DNA of 64,000 nt from an uncultured Eubacteriales bacterium. Its GTDB lineage: Bacteria > Bacillota > Clostridia > Lachnospirales > Lachnospiraceae. Each line of letters opens with the position of its first letter. Position 1 is the stretch's first letter. The notes below the pieces were generated by a model that was not told the origin of the DNA, did not search any database, and was given only the letters and a program-made list of their open reading frames with translations. A program made the translations under genes and the position numbers. This document shows positions 8,755 to 16,279 of this stretch, piece by piece. The stretch lies in the NCBI GenBank assembly GCA_900314885.1, contig OMWY01000002.1:120745-184744 (forward strand), in the 5' to 3' direction.

Positions 8755-9843
8755 ATGGAAAGAAAAGATATAATTTTGTCCATAAAGGACCTCGACCTCA
8801 CATTTAAGACGAGCGCCGGCAAGGTTCACGCTATAAGAGGCGTGAACATAGATGTCCACAAGGGTGAGACGGTCGCTATCGTTGGTGAGTCCGGTTCCGG
8901 AAAATCCGTAACCATGAAAGCGTCCATGGGAATCCTTGATAAGAACGCCGTCGTGAACAGGGGGACGATACAATATAATTACGTTGATATCGAAGGCAAT
9001 AAGCAAAGTATCAACATCTTAGATAAGAATAAAAAGTGGATCCGCCGCAATATAAATGGCCGTCAGATCGCCATGGTCTTTCAGGATCCTATGACAAGCC
9101 TTGACCCGACCATGACTATAGGAAAGCAGATCATGGAAGGCATGATGTGGCATTATAAGACACCTAAAAATGTGGCATACGAGAAGGCCGAGGAGCTTCT
9201 TCGCGAGGTAGGAATCGAAAATCCTGAAGCGAGAATGAAGAATTATCCCCACCAGCTTTCAGGCGGTATGAGGCAGAGAGTGGTAATAGCGATTGCTCTT
9301 GCCTGCGACCCGAGACTACTCATTTGCGATGAGCCGACCACAGCCCTCGACGTTACGATTCAGGCGAAGATTATAGAATTAATTAAGAAAATTCAGACAG
9401 AACGCGGCATTTCAGTTATATACATTACTCATGATCTTGGTGTCGTAGCGAAGGTCGCTGATTTTGTAAATGTAATGTATGCCGGAAAAATAGTTGAGAA
9501 GGGGACGATTAACGAGGTCTTCTATGATCCTCGCCACCCATATACATGGGGCCTCCTTTCAGCCATGCCTGACCTCGAGACTGATGATGACAGGCTCTAC
9601 TCTATCCCGGGGTCACCTCCGAATCTCTTGCATGAACCTGTTGGCGACCCATTTGCCCCGAGAAACAGGTACGCTCTCGAAATCGATGATAAGGCTGAGC
9701 CGCCTATGTTTAAGGTGACAGACAGTCATTACGCGGCTACCTGGCTTCTTGATCCGAGAGCACCGAAGGTAGAAATGCCTTCTGAGCTTAAGGCAAGATT
9801 GTTAAGAATGAAGAAGGGAGCGGAAAAGTATGGAGACCGGTAA
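8755..9843 (+). CDS. oppD: Oligopeptide ABC transporter ATPase OppD
   Basis: ATPase that powers peptide import with OppF. 362 residues: Walker A GESGSGKS near residue 45, Q-loop MVFQDPMTSLDPT, signature LSGGMRQR near 167, Walker B LLICDEPTTALD, H-loop YITHDLG, and the oligo_HPY C-terminal extension (DPRHPYTWGLL and beyond). In the known family this extension often carries an Fe-S cluster; I see no clear Cys cluster here. It overlaps oppF by 14 bases. All catalytic motifs are intact. Confidence 0.95.
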   Translation: MERKDIILSIKDLDLTFKTSAGKVHAIRGVNIDVHKGETVAIVGESGSGKSVTMKASMGILDKNAVVNRGTIQYNYVDIEGNKQSINILDKNKKWIRRNINGRQIAMVFQDPMTSLDPTMTIGKQIMEGMMWHYKTPKNVAYEKAEELLREVGIENPEARMKNYPHQLSGGMRQRVVIAIALACDPRLLICDEPTTALDVTIQAKIIELIKKIQTERGISVIYITHDLGVVAKVADFVNVMYAGKIVEKGTINEVFYDPRHPYTWGLLSAMPDLETDDDRLYSIPGSPPNLLHEPVGDPFAPRNRYALEIDDKAEPPMFKVTDSHYAATWLLDPRAPKVEMPSELKARLLRMKKGAEKYGDR

Positions 9844-10786
9844 GAAGAAGCCCCTTCTTAAGGTTGAGGGATTAAAGCAGTATTTTAAGACAAGCGCAAA
9901 CTTTACCGTGAAGGCGGTGGATGATGTGAGCTTTGAGATTTATCCGGGAGAGACTTATGGCCTTGTCGGAGAGTCAGGCTCCGGCAAGTCCACGATAGGA
10001 CGGGATATTATCAGGCTCTATGACCCGACAGACGGTAAAATTACATTTGAAGGGAAAGACATTTCCGGGAAAATGAGCCGCGACGCTAAAAATACTCTCC
10101 GAAGCGATATGGAAATGATTTTCCAGGACCCTATGGCTTCCCTGAATCCCAGGAAGAAGGTAGAGGACATTATAGCTGAGGGCCTTGATATTCACCACCG
10201 TTATAAGGACGCTGCCGACAGAAAGGCCCGGGTCGCGGCTATCCTGAAGAAGGTAGGACTGGCCCCTGAGCACGCCGATAGGTATCCCCACCAGTTTTCG
10301 GGTGGCCAGAGGCAGCGTGTAGGAATCGCAAGGGCGCTTATCATGAATCCTAAGCTTATAATAGCGGATGAGTGCATATCGGCTCTCGACGTCTCTATTC
10401 AGGCCCAAGTTGTGAATCTCATGAAGGACATCCAGGAGGAGACAGGCACTGCCTACCTCTTCATAGCCCACGACCTGTCGATGGTTAAGTATATATCAGA
10501 CAGGATAGGTGTGCTTCATTTAGGTCACCTCCTTGAGACCGGAACAACAGATGAGATCTTCAATCGCCCGATTCACCCTTACACGAGGTCACTCCTTTCA
10601 GCCATCCCGAGCCCTAATCCTGTGGTTGAGAAGAGAAGGAGCGTTGAGGAGTATGACTATAAGACGAGCGGTATAGACTATGGCAAAGGCACAAGCCACC
10701 TTGTTGAAGGCAGCCACTACGTAAGCGCCACAGATGAAGAGTTTGACAGATGGATGAAGGCAAAGCCGTTTGTATATGAGGCCTAG
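9830..10786 (+). CDS. oppF: Oligopeptide ABC transporter ATPase OppF
   Basis: Second ATPase of the importer, 318 residues. Walker A GESGSGKST near residue 46, Q-loop MIFQDPMASLNPR, signature FSGGQRQR, Walker B LIIADECISALD and H-loop FIAHDLS are present, followed by the oligo_HPY motif HPYTRSLLSAIP. Walker B has Cys after the catalytic Glu (DECISALD), common in OppF. Last gene of the operon; a strong bidirectional terminator follows at 10801. Confidence 0.95.
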   Translation: METGKKKPLLKVEGLKQYFKTSANFTVKAVDDVSFEIYPGETYGLVGESGSGKSTIGRDIIRLYDPTDGKITFEGKDISGKMSRDAKNTLRSDMEMIFQDPMASLNPRKKVEDIIAEGLDIHHRYKDAADRKARVAAILKKVGLAPEHADRYPHQFSGGQRQRVGIARALIMNPKLIIADECISALDVSIQAQVVNLMKDIQEETGTAYLFIAHDLSMVKYISDRIGVLHLGHLLETGTTDEIFNRPIHPYTRSLLSAIPSPNPVVEKRRSVEEYDYKTSGIDYGKGTSHLVEGSHYVSATDEEFDRWMKAKPFVYEA

Positions 10787-10800
10787 TCATCGGATTATGT

Positions 10801-10835
10801 AAAAGCCCCTTAACTTATAATGTTAAGGGGCTTTT
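10801..10835. terminator. Terminator of the opp operon
   Basis: AAAAGCCCCTTAAC and GTTAAGGGGCTTTT pair around a 7-base loop. A and T tracts on both sides make it bidirectional; it isolates opp from the restriction cassette. Confidence 0.92.
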
Positions 10836-10924
10836 GTGAAGTCGGACGTAATTCAACGAGAGAACAATGTGAAAAATTATTGCCGTTGTCACTTTTTGTG
10901 GGTCATCTAAGAAAATATGCAATT

Positions 10925-10961
10925 ATGTATAAGAAATGTATTGACAATGCTATATATGTAT
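10925..10961 (+). promoter_or_regulatory. Three phased ATGTAT repeats at the cassette promoter
   Basis: ATGTAT occurs at 10925, 10936 and 10956, spaced 11 and 20 bp, so about one and two helical turns. The repeats lie in and just upstream of the promoter of the ribbon-helix-helix gene. Ribbon-helix-helix proteins bind short direct or inverted repeats, so these are candidate operators; this is inference. Confidence 0.4.
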
Positions 10962-10969
10962 TATATAAT
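10941..10969 (+). promoter_or_regulatory. Perfect-consensus sigma-A promoter of the RM cassette
   Basis: TTGACA (10941-10946), exactly 17 bp, TATAAT (10964-10969). Both hexamers match consensus. The predicted start near 10976 leaves only a few bases before the SD (GGAGG, 10980). Confidence 0.88.
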
Positions 10970-10992
10970 GGGATATATTGGAGGGCTGTAAG

Positions 10993-11175
10993 ATGACTAA
11001 AACCACGAATATGTGCATTAGGGTGAGTGAAGAAGAACTTCAGAAATTAAAGAAAGCTGCCGAAATAGAGGCTTATGCTTCATACAGCGAATTTGTAAGA
11101 AGAACGGCGCTTATTGAAGCTTCCAAGGTAATTGATGAGGCAGATAGGAAAGAAGATGACTTTGATGTCAAGTAA
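10993..11175 (+). CDS. Ribbon-helix-helix (Arc/CopG-type) small protein
   Basis: 60-residue putative DNA-binding protein beginning MTKTTNMCIRVSEEELQKLK. The short N-terminal strand TTNMCIRVS followed by two helices (EEELQKLKKAAEIE and SYSEFVRRTALIEAS) is the ribbon-helix-helix layout of DUF1778/CopG-like regulators and antitoxins. I choose ATG 10993 because GGAGGG lies 7 bases upstream; a TTG at 10978 would lie before that site. It is the first gene after the consensus promoter and overlaps vsr by 11 bases. Position suggests a controller of the restriction cassette in place of the usual helix-turn-helix C protein; not proven. Confidence 0.75.
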   Translation: MTKTTNMCIRVSEEELQKLKKAAEIEAYASYSEFVRRTALIEASKVIDEADRKEDDFDVK

Positions 11176-11593
11176 GACTGCTGATCAAATCAGTTATAAT
11201 ATGCGGCAAGTCAAAAACAAAGATTCTAAAATCGAACTTGCATTACGCAAAGCACTCTATGTCCGCGGTATTCATTACAGAAAGAATGTTACAAGTATTC
11301 TCGGAAAGCCGGATATAGCTTTTATAGGGCTAAAGATAGCTGTTTTTTGTGACAGTGAGTTTTGGCACGGATATAATTGGGATGTCAGAAAAAATGATTT
11401 TAAGACGAATCGAGAATTTTGGATTCCTAAAATAGAAAGGAACATGAGCAGAGACAAGGAGGTAACCGCTCAACTTGAATCAGAAGGGTGGGTTGTTATT
11501 CGCTTTTGGGGAAAGGAGATACTTGCCGATCCCGATGGATGCGCACAAGTAATTGAAAATACTATAAAAGCGAGGAAATGTCAAAATGTATAG
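11165..11593 (+). CDS. vsr: Very-short-patch-repair (Vsr-type) endonuclease
   Basis: Nicks beside T:G mismatches produced by deamination of 5-methylcytosine, limiting C-to-T mutation at methylated sites. About 142 residues. Motifs seen: SYNMRQVKNKDSKIELALRK at the N-terminus, RKNVTSILGKPDIAF with the metal-binding Asp, AVFCDSEFWHG with the catalytic His region, and GWVVIRFWGKEI near the C-terminus. This is the FWHG subgroup typical of RM-linked Vsr proteins. ATG 11165 overlaps the upstream stop; ATG 11156 is an alternative closer to the AGGAAAG site. Its place directly before a C5 methylase gene fits the role. Confidence 0.88.
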   Translation: MSSKTADQISYNMRQVKNKDSKIELALRKALYVRGIHYRKNVTSILGKPDIAFIGLKIAVFCDSEFWHGYNWDVRKNDFKTNREFWIPKIERNMSRDKEVTAQLESEGWVVIRFWGKEILADPDGCAQVIENTIKARKCQNV

Positions 11594-12629
11594 GAGTATA
11601 GACTTATTCGCCGGGATAGGTGGAATCAGAAGAGGTTTTGACAATGCATTTAAAAGCAATATTGAGACTGTCTTTGTTTCAGAATGGGATAAACCGGCAC
11701 AAAACACATATAAGTTAAATTATCCTGACTCCGAGATAGCAGGGGATATAACTAAAATCGATGAAAAAGATATACCCGGATTTGATATTTGCCTGGCGGG
11801 ATTTCCATGTCAAGCATTTTCGGTGGCCGGTAATCATATGGGCTTTGAGGATGATTACCATGGAATTTGCCGCGGAACTTTGTTCCTTGACGTTGCCAGA
11901 ATCTGCGAGTATCATAGACCTAAGGTGATTTTTTGCGAGAATGTGAAAGGTCTTAAAATCCATGATAAAGGTCGAACATTTAGAATTATCAGAGAAACGT
12001 TTGAGTCTTTGGGAGAAAAAACATGGACAAATGTTGCCCCTACTCTGAGAGGATATAATGTTTTCTCGGCAATCTTAAACAGTAAGGATTTCGGTGTACC
12101 ACAAAACAGAGAACGTATTTATATTGTCTGCTTCAGAAAGGATCTGAATATTACTTCTTTCACTTTTCCGACGGGAAATGATAATACGAAGACAATAAAA
12201 GATATTATGGAAGATTCTCCTATCCCGTCAAAATATTATTTATCGGATACCTATGTTGAGACATTAAAAAGACATAAGGCGAGACATAAGGCAAAAGGAA
12301 ATGGGTTTGGATATGAAATACGGCCGTTGGACGGAATAGCGGGAACCATTGTCTGCGGAGGCATGGGGCGCGAACGTAACCTTATAATCGATCATAGAAA
12401 CCACTCTATGGTCCCTACTACTCATATAAAAGGGGAAATAAATAAGGATGATATAAGAAAAATGACGCCGAGAGAGTGGGCACGATTACAGGGCTTTCCG
12501 GATGACTTTAGGTGGTCTCTTGCGGATACACAGATGTATAAGCAATTTGGAAACAGTGTAACGGTTAATGTGATTGAAAAAATAGCAAAAAATATTAAGG
12601 AGGTACTGGATGATGCTGAGAGGAAATAA
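11586..12629 (+). CDS. C5-cytosine DNA methyltransferase, M.HpaII-like
   Basis: Transfers a methyl group from SAM to C5 of cytosine. 347 residues with ordered motifs: I DLFAGIGGIRRGF, IV GFPCQAFSVAG (catalytic Cys), VI ENVKGL, VIII QNRERIYIV, X QFGNSV. The variable target region (GNGFGYEIRP, GGMGRERNLIIDHR, PTTHIKGEIN) closely resembles what I recall of M.HpaII, which methylates the inner C of CCGG; the next gene is HpaII-like too. It overlaps vsr and the endonuclease gene. A/T-rich codons (ATA, AGA, TTA) differ from the opp and recA neighbours and suggest transfer. CCGG sites are plentiful in the flanking chromosome, so this enzyme would have to protect the host. Confidence 0.93.
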   Translation: MYRSIDLFAGIGGIRRGFDNAFKSNIETVFVSEWDKPAQNTYKLNYPDSEIAGDITKIDEKDIPGFDICLAGFPCQAFSVAGNHMGFEDDYHGICRGTLFLDVARICEYHRPKVIFCENVKGLKIHDKGRTFRIIRETFESLGEKTWTNVAPTLRGYNVFSAILNSKDFGVPQNRERIYIVCFRKDLNITSFTFPTGNDNTKTIKDIMEDSPIPSKYYLSDTYVETLKRHKARHKAKGNGFGYEIRPLDGIAGTIVCGGMGRERNLIIDHRNHSMVPTTHIKGEINKDDIRKMTPREWARLQGFPDDFRWSLADTQMYKQFGNSVTVNVIEKIAKNIKEVLDDAERK

Positions 12630-13683
12630 GGGCGAGTGGAGCGAAATATATGCCTTTTGTTATATTTTATCTTCGGGAATTTTACAAGCTGCGGATAAGG
12701 ATTTAAACCCTATGACAGATATTTATTTTCCGGTGGTTAAGATTATACGAGAAGAAACAGAAGGTGAAAAATTAGAATATCGCCCCGAAGAGAAAATAAA
12801 ATTATATCGCAGTGGAAAGTTAATAGGAGAATATAAAAAGGAAGAATTTGACGGGGCAGTGGAAACGATGCTCCGAAAAATTCCCGAGGGGACAGCCGGA
12901 ACTTTCGAAATACCTGAATTGACAAGTTTTTTTGATGATATTAAAGTATCAAAACTTAAAGCCGATTCAAATCATAAGCAGGATATAGATATTCAGATAC
13001 ATGATATTAATACCGGAATTGCTCCGATATGCGGCTTCTCGATAAAAAGTTATCTGGGGAGTAATCCTACTTTAATAAATGCGGGGAACGGCACCAATTT
13101 TATCTATAGGATTGAGAATTGTAGCAATGCCGTAATGAATTCCGTAAATTTAATTTCCTCAAGAAGAAAGATAATCGAGAGGATGTCTGAGTTGCGCCGC
13201 AATGGGTGTAATCTTGTATTCGAAAAAGTATTGTCAAGTCAATTTGATGAAAATATGCAATTTGTCGATTCTCGAATGCCGGAAATTATGGGACATCTTC
13301 TTATGATTTCATATAGGGATGATATAAAGGATTTGCCGTCGGCAGTCAAGAAAATGAGCGAAGAAAATCCTCTTGGCTTCCGGAATATAAATATGTATGC
13401 TTATAAAGTTAAAAAATTGCTTAGCGCATGTGCTTTGGGAATGACTCCCGAGAAAAAATGGGAAGGCGCGGAGGATGCGAACGGTGGGTATATTGTGGTA
13501 AAGCACGATGGCTCTGTTGTATGCTATTATATATATAACCGCCCTGATTTCGAGCAATATCTTTTTGATTATACGTACTTTGAACGTCCGGGTACGGATA
13601 GATATAATTACGCCAATGTATATAAAGACGGAGAACAATACAGGTGTATGCTGAATTTACAAGTAAGGTTTAAAAAACAATGA
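12610..13683 (+). CDS. HpaII-family type II restriction endonuclease
   Basis: Predicted to cut CCGG. 357 residues, close to R.HpaII (about 358). The N-terminus GNKGEWSEIYAFCYILSSG is the characteristic start of the RE_HpaII family. A candidate PD-(D/E)XK-like core lies at about residues 120-145: the acidic QDIDIQI strand followed by GFSIKS. AAGGAGG precedes tandem ATGs at 12610 and 12613; either may be used. It overlaps both flanking methylase genes (20 bases and ATGA), so expression is tightly coupled. The frame is intact. Specificity is inferred from family resemblance and the neighbouring methylase. Confidence 0.88.
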   Translation: MMLRGNKGEWSEIYAFCYILSSGILQAADKDLNPMTDIYFPVVKIIREETEGEKLEYRPEEKIKLYRSGKLIGEYKKEEFDGAVETMLRKIPEGTAGTFEIPELTSFFDDIKVSKLKADSNHKQDIDIQIHDINTGIAPICGFSIKSYLGSNPTLINAGNGTNFIYRIENCSNAVMNSVNLISSRRKIIERMSELRRNGCNLVFEKVLSSQFDENMQFVDSRMPEIMGHLLMISYRDDIKDLPSAVKKMSEENPLGFRNINMYAYKVKKLLSACALGMTPEKKWEGAEDANGGYIVVKHDGSVVCYYIYNRPDFEQYLFDYTYFERPGTDRYNYANVYKDGEQYRCMLNLQVRFKKQ

Positions 13684-14618
13684 GAGTTGGAAGTTTATTT
13701 TCGGGAATAGGCGGTATTGACACCGCATTCGTGCAGTCCGGATTTGATATTGTGTTTGCGAATGAATTCGATAAGGATGCTTGTGCAACTTATCGAAAGA
13801 ACTTTCCGAGCACTAACTTAATAGAATGTGATATAAGAAAATTGGAAGCGAATTTGCTGCCTGACGTGGATGTATTGACTGCCGGATTTCCGTGTCAACC
13901 TTTTTCAATCTGCGGCAAACAACTTGGATTTGGTGATGAAAGAGGAAATTTGTTCTTTGAAATTATGAGGATAGCGGATGTTAAGAGGCCCAATGCGATA
14001 TTTTTGGAAAATGTTGCCAATCTGGTTAAACATGATAACGGCAGAACGTTTAATATCATTTGCAACGAATTGCTTAAGAGGAAATATAACATAAGTTATA
14101 AGGTAACGGATGCTTGCGATTATGATATTCCGCAACATAGAACAAGAACATATATCACTGCATTTAAATCCGGGATCCAACTTAACACATTTCGATTTCC
14201 GGAGAAGAGGGCATCTCAGAGAAGAATTTTAGATGTAATAGATATAAACAGTAAAGCCGAGGAAAAATATTATTTGGAAAAGAGTTCCTTTAATTACCAA
14301 AAGTTGGTACGCACCATAAAAGATGAGAATCAGATTTACAGATTTTCGGATTATGGTATCCAGATGAGCAAGGATGGCATATCGTTCACACTGAAAGCCA
14401 ATATGGGAACCTGGCCAAATAGAGTTCCCTATGTAAAGGATAAGTATGGCATTCGAAAGATTTCGCCCAAAGAATGTCTGGCATTGCAGGGCTTTCCTAA
14501 TAATTTTGTATTTCCGAATATTTCTGAAGCATCTATGTATAAACAATGCGGAAATACAGTTTGTGTTCCTGTAGTTAAAATGTTTGCCGATGAAATATTC
14601 AAAACAATGGCCGGATAA
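13680..14618 (+). CDS. Second C5-cytosine DNA methyltransferase
   Basis: 312-residue C5 methylase with motifs I GSLFSGIGGIDTAF, IV GFPCQPFSICG (catalytic Cys), VI ENVANL, VIII PQHRTRTYI and X QCGNTV. The target-recognition region is short and unlike that of the upstream methylase, so it probably does not recognise the same sequence in the same way. It starts inside the endonuclease stop (ATGA). Two C5 methylases beside one HpaII-like nuclease is more than protection needs: it may modify the other C or strand context, come from a lost second RM system, or act as an orphan or epigenetic enzyme. No specificity can be read. Confidence 0.9.
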   Translation: MRVGSLFSGIGGIDTAFVQSGFDIVFANEFDKDACATYRKNFPSTNLIECDIRKLEANLLPDVDVLTAGFPCQPFSICGKQLGFGDERGNLFFEIMRIADVKRPNAIFLENVANLVKHDNGRTFNIICNELLKRKYNISYKVTDACDYDIPQHRTRTYITAFKSGIQLNTFRFPEKRASQRRILDVIDINSKAEEKYYLEKSSFNYQKLVRTIKDENQIYRFSDYGIQMSKDGISFTLKANMGTWPNRVPYVKDKYGIRKISPKECLALQGFPNNFVFPNISEASMYKQCGNTVCVPVVKMFADEIFKTMAG

Positions 14619-14639
14619 CCGATATGAATTGAGGAGCAA

Positions 14640-14723
14640 ATGAAACTTCCGTATAGAAATGAGTTTATTTTGAATCTGAAGAAGGTGGATGAATTGCTTG
14701 ACTCACTACTTACTATACGGTAG
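14640..14723 (+). pseudogene. 27-codon ORF, possible gene remnant
   Basis: A short frame beginning MKLPYRNEFILNLKKVDELL, with a good SD (GAGGAG, 4 bases ahead), ends at TAG after DSLLTIR. It sits between the second methylase and DUF4869, at the downstream edge of the cassette. It may be a real small protein or the stub of a gene truncated when the cassette arrived. I do not recognise it. Confidence 0.3.
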
Positions 14724-14784
14724 AATTTTTAACAGTAAAGCTTGAACACTACATACAAAAGTTGAGTGTCAGAAGGAAATTATT

Positions 14785-15225
14785 ATGTTAAATATATATT
14801 ATGGTGATATGGAAGATGCTATCTATGATCCGACAACATTTTTCAAAAATACAGTGCAGGATGAATGGATAACCGATTCCTTATCTGTAGAGATGATATT
14901 AGACGTGGATAAATCAAAGGTTGTAGGCCCACATGTTATTGACAGTCCTGTGCTTGGAGGTATTCCACCTGAACGATTATCAGGTGGTGTTCAGACTTTA
15001 ATATTGATAAACAATGTTCCGGATAAGGTGTTTAATGCGTCCGGATGTGGCGATAACTGCGCAAAATGGCTTTTGAAAATTGCTTTGAATAAAGATATAA
15101 CTATTAATCTCCGTCATTTAATGCATTTCGGAGACGGAAAATTTAAAATTCATATATTAAATAATGATTCTTATGCTGAAAACGAAGAGCAGCTAATATA
15201 TATCGCGTCAGATTTTGTGAGGTAA
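14785..15225 (+). CDS. DUF4869 domain protein
   Basis: 146-residue cytoplasmic protein of unknown function. The opening LNIYYGDMEDAIYDPTTFFK, the central VIDSPVLGGIPPERLSGGVQ and the FNASGCGDNCAKWLLKIA segment match what I recall of DUF4869, common in Lachnospiraceae. No membrane segment or signal peptide is seen. Family members are often followed by an ATP-binding protein gene beginning MKGSY-; here only a 17-codon stub of such a frame remains at 15228. Codon use is A/T-rich like the RM cassette. No function is claimed. Confidence 0.75.
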   Translation: MLNIYYGDMEDAIYDPTTFFKNTVQDEWITDSLSVEMILDVDKSKVVGPHVIDSPVLGGIPPERLSGGVQTLILINNVPDKVFNASGCGDNCAKWLLKIALNKDITINLRHLMHFGDGKFKIHILNNDSYAENEEQLIYIASDFVR

Positions 15226-15227
15226 AT

Positions 15228-15281
15228 ATGAAGGGAAGCTACAAGGTTGTTGTTCAAAACTCAAAAGTCAAATTGAAATAA
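15228..15281 (+). pseudogene. Stub of a DUF4869-linked ATP-binding protein gene
   Basis: ATG follows the DUF4869 stop after two bases, with a GTGAGG site upstream. The frame reads MKGSYKVVVQNSKVKLK and stops. The first 11 residues match what I recall as the start of an AAA-type ATP-binding protein that commonly follows DUF4869 genes. The rest of the gene is missing, so this is probably a deletion remnant. The match is from memory. Confidence 0.4.
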
Positions 15282-15297
15282 AGTAATTAAGTACTAC

Positions 15298-15327
15298 TTG
15301 ACAGGACGGCGGGTAATGTGCTATAGT
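15298..15327 (+). promoter_or_regulatory. Sigma-A promoter of the Cys-rich protein gene
   Basis: TTGACA (15298-15303), 18-bp spacer, TATAGT (15322-15327); the SD AAAGGAG and ATG follow within 45 bases. Confidence 0.75.
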
Positions 15328-15368
15328 GTACCCAGAAGTTAGACAAAACTATCTGAAAGGAGTACACT

Positions 15369-15599
15369 ATGATTGCTTCGATAATTGTTGGTTCCATAGT
15401 TGCCATATTGCTTGCCTTAGACGTGCGTTACATATATTCCCAGACCAAGAAGGGAGTGTGCATAGGCTGCGAAGGGAATTCATGCAGCGGTAGCTGCTCG
15501 GGATGTCACGGAGATTGTGGCAGCAAGCCGATGACGAAAGAAGAGATTAAGGCGGCCGCGGACAATTACATGAAGATGGTTAAGGCAAAATCAGACTGA
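15369..15599 (+). CDS. FeoB-associated Cys-rich membrane protein
   Basis: 76-residue protein with one N-terminal membrane helix (about residues 3-22), then a cysteine-rich tail: CIGCEGNSCSGSCSGCHGDC has seven cysteines in CxxC-like spacing, suggesting metal or redox binding. This matches the small family normally found beside the ferrous iron transporter feoB. No feoA or feoB is present in the window, so here it is an orphan with its own promoter. A charged helix (MTKEEIKAAADNYMKMVKAK) ends the protein. Confidence 0.82.
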   Translation: MIASIIVGSIVAILLALDVRYIYSQTKKGVCIGCEGNSCSGSCSGCHGDCGSKPMTKEEIKAAADNYMKMVKAKSD

Positions 15600-15651
15600 T
15601 AGCCGCAACATTTCCCACCCCTCAGTTGTATCTATGGCAGAGGACATGACA

Positions 15652-16233
15652 ATGGAATATATTATTTCACCAAATAAGAGCGCCCTCTCGGCATTTGCCG
15701 TGGCGCTCTTTGCCGCTCTTACTAAGCCATTTGCTAAGGGTGATGAAAATACATACGAATACCGCGTGAGTCAGTCGGAGAGGGTCTTTGACAAGTACAG
15801 CAACAGCCTCCTGAGGCTAGCCTACGCATACGTTCATAATATGGCGGACGCCGAAGATATTTTGCAGGACACCATGATAAGGTATATCAAGAGCGCGCCT
15901 GATTTTGAAAATGATGAGCATGAGAAGGCCTGGCTTATTACCGTCACTTCAAATACAGCGAAGAATAAGCTAAAATACGAGGAAATCCGCATGGCGGATG
16001 AGCTTGACGAGAACCTTGCGGAGGAAGGGAGGGCAGACCTCTCATTTGTATGGGAAGCTGTTAAGAAGCTTCCGGTAAAGCAGCGAGAGGTTGTGCATTT
16101 ATTTTACGAGGAAGGCTATAAGACGGCTGAAATTAATCTTATTACTTGGACCGATGGAAAATATGCCTATTCGATTTCCATTACCGAAGGAACTACTGAA
16201 GAAAATGCTTTGAAACTGATTAATAACAAATGA
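15652..16233 (+). pseudogene. ECF-type sigma factor fused by deletion to the tail of another protein
   Basis: Region 2 of a sigma-70/ECF factor is intact (about YSNSLLRLAYAYVHNMADAEDILQDTMIRY), and region 4 begins normally (VWEAVKKLPVKQREVVHLFYEEGYKTAEI) but then breaks near nt 16128. The DNA-recognition helix is replaced by LITWTDGKYAYSISITEGT, which resembles the C-terminus of DUF4367 proteins usually encoded just downstream of such sigma factors as membrane partners. The simplest reading is an in-frame deletion from mid-region 4 to near the end of the partner gene. I choose ATG 15652 because AGAGGA lies 7 bases ahead. The product cannot bind a -35 element in the normal way. Confidence 0.8.
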
Positions 16234-16243
16234 TGATTTTTTA

Positions 16244-16272
16244 TTGACAAAGTTCAAAGAAAGATTTACAAT
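16244..16272 (+). promoter_or_regulatory. Promoter of the + strand RNA of a convergent pair
   Basis: TTGACA (16244-16249), 17 bp, TACAAT (16267-16272). The predicted transcript begins near GAGAGTAC at 16281 and runs toward the opposing promoter at 16571. Confidence 0.75.
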
Positions 16273-16279
16273 ATTTAAA

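Noticed and set aside
10976..14784. Prophage or integrative element carrying the RM cassette
   Set aside because: No integrase, relaxase, phage structural gene or att-like direct repeat was seen.
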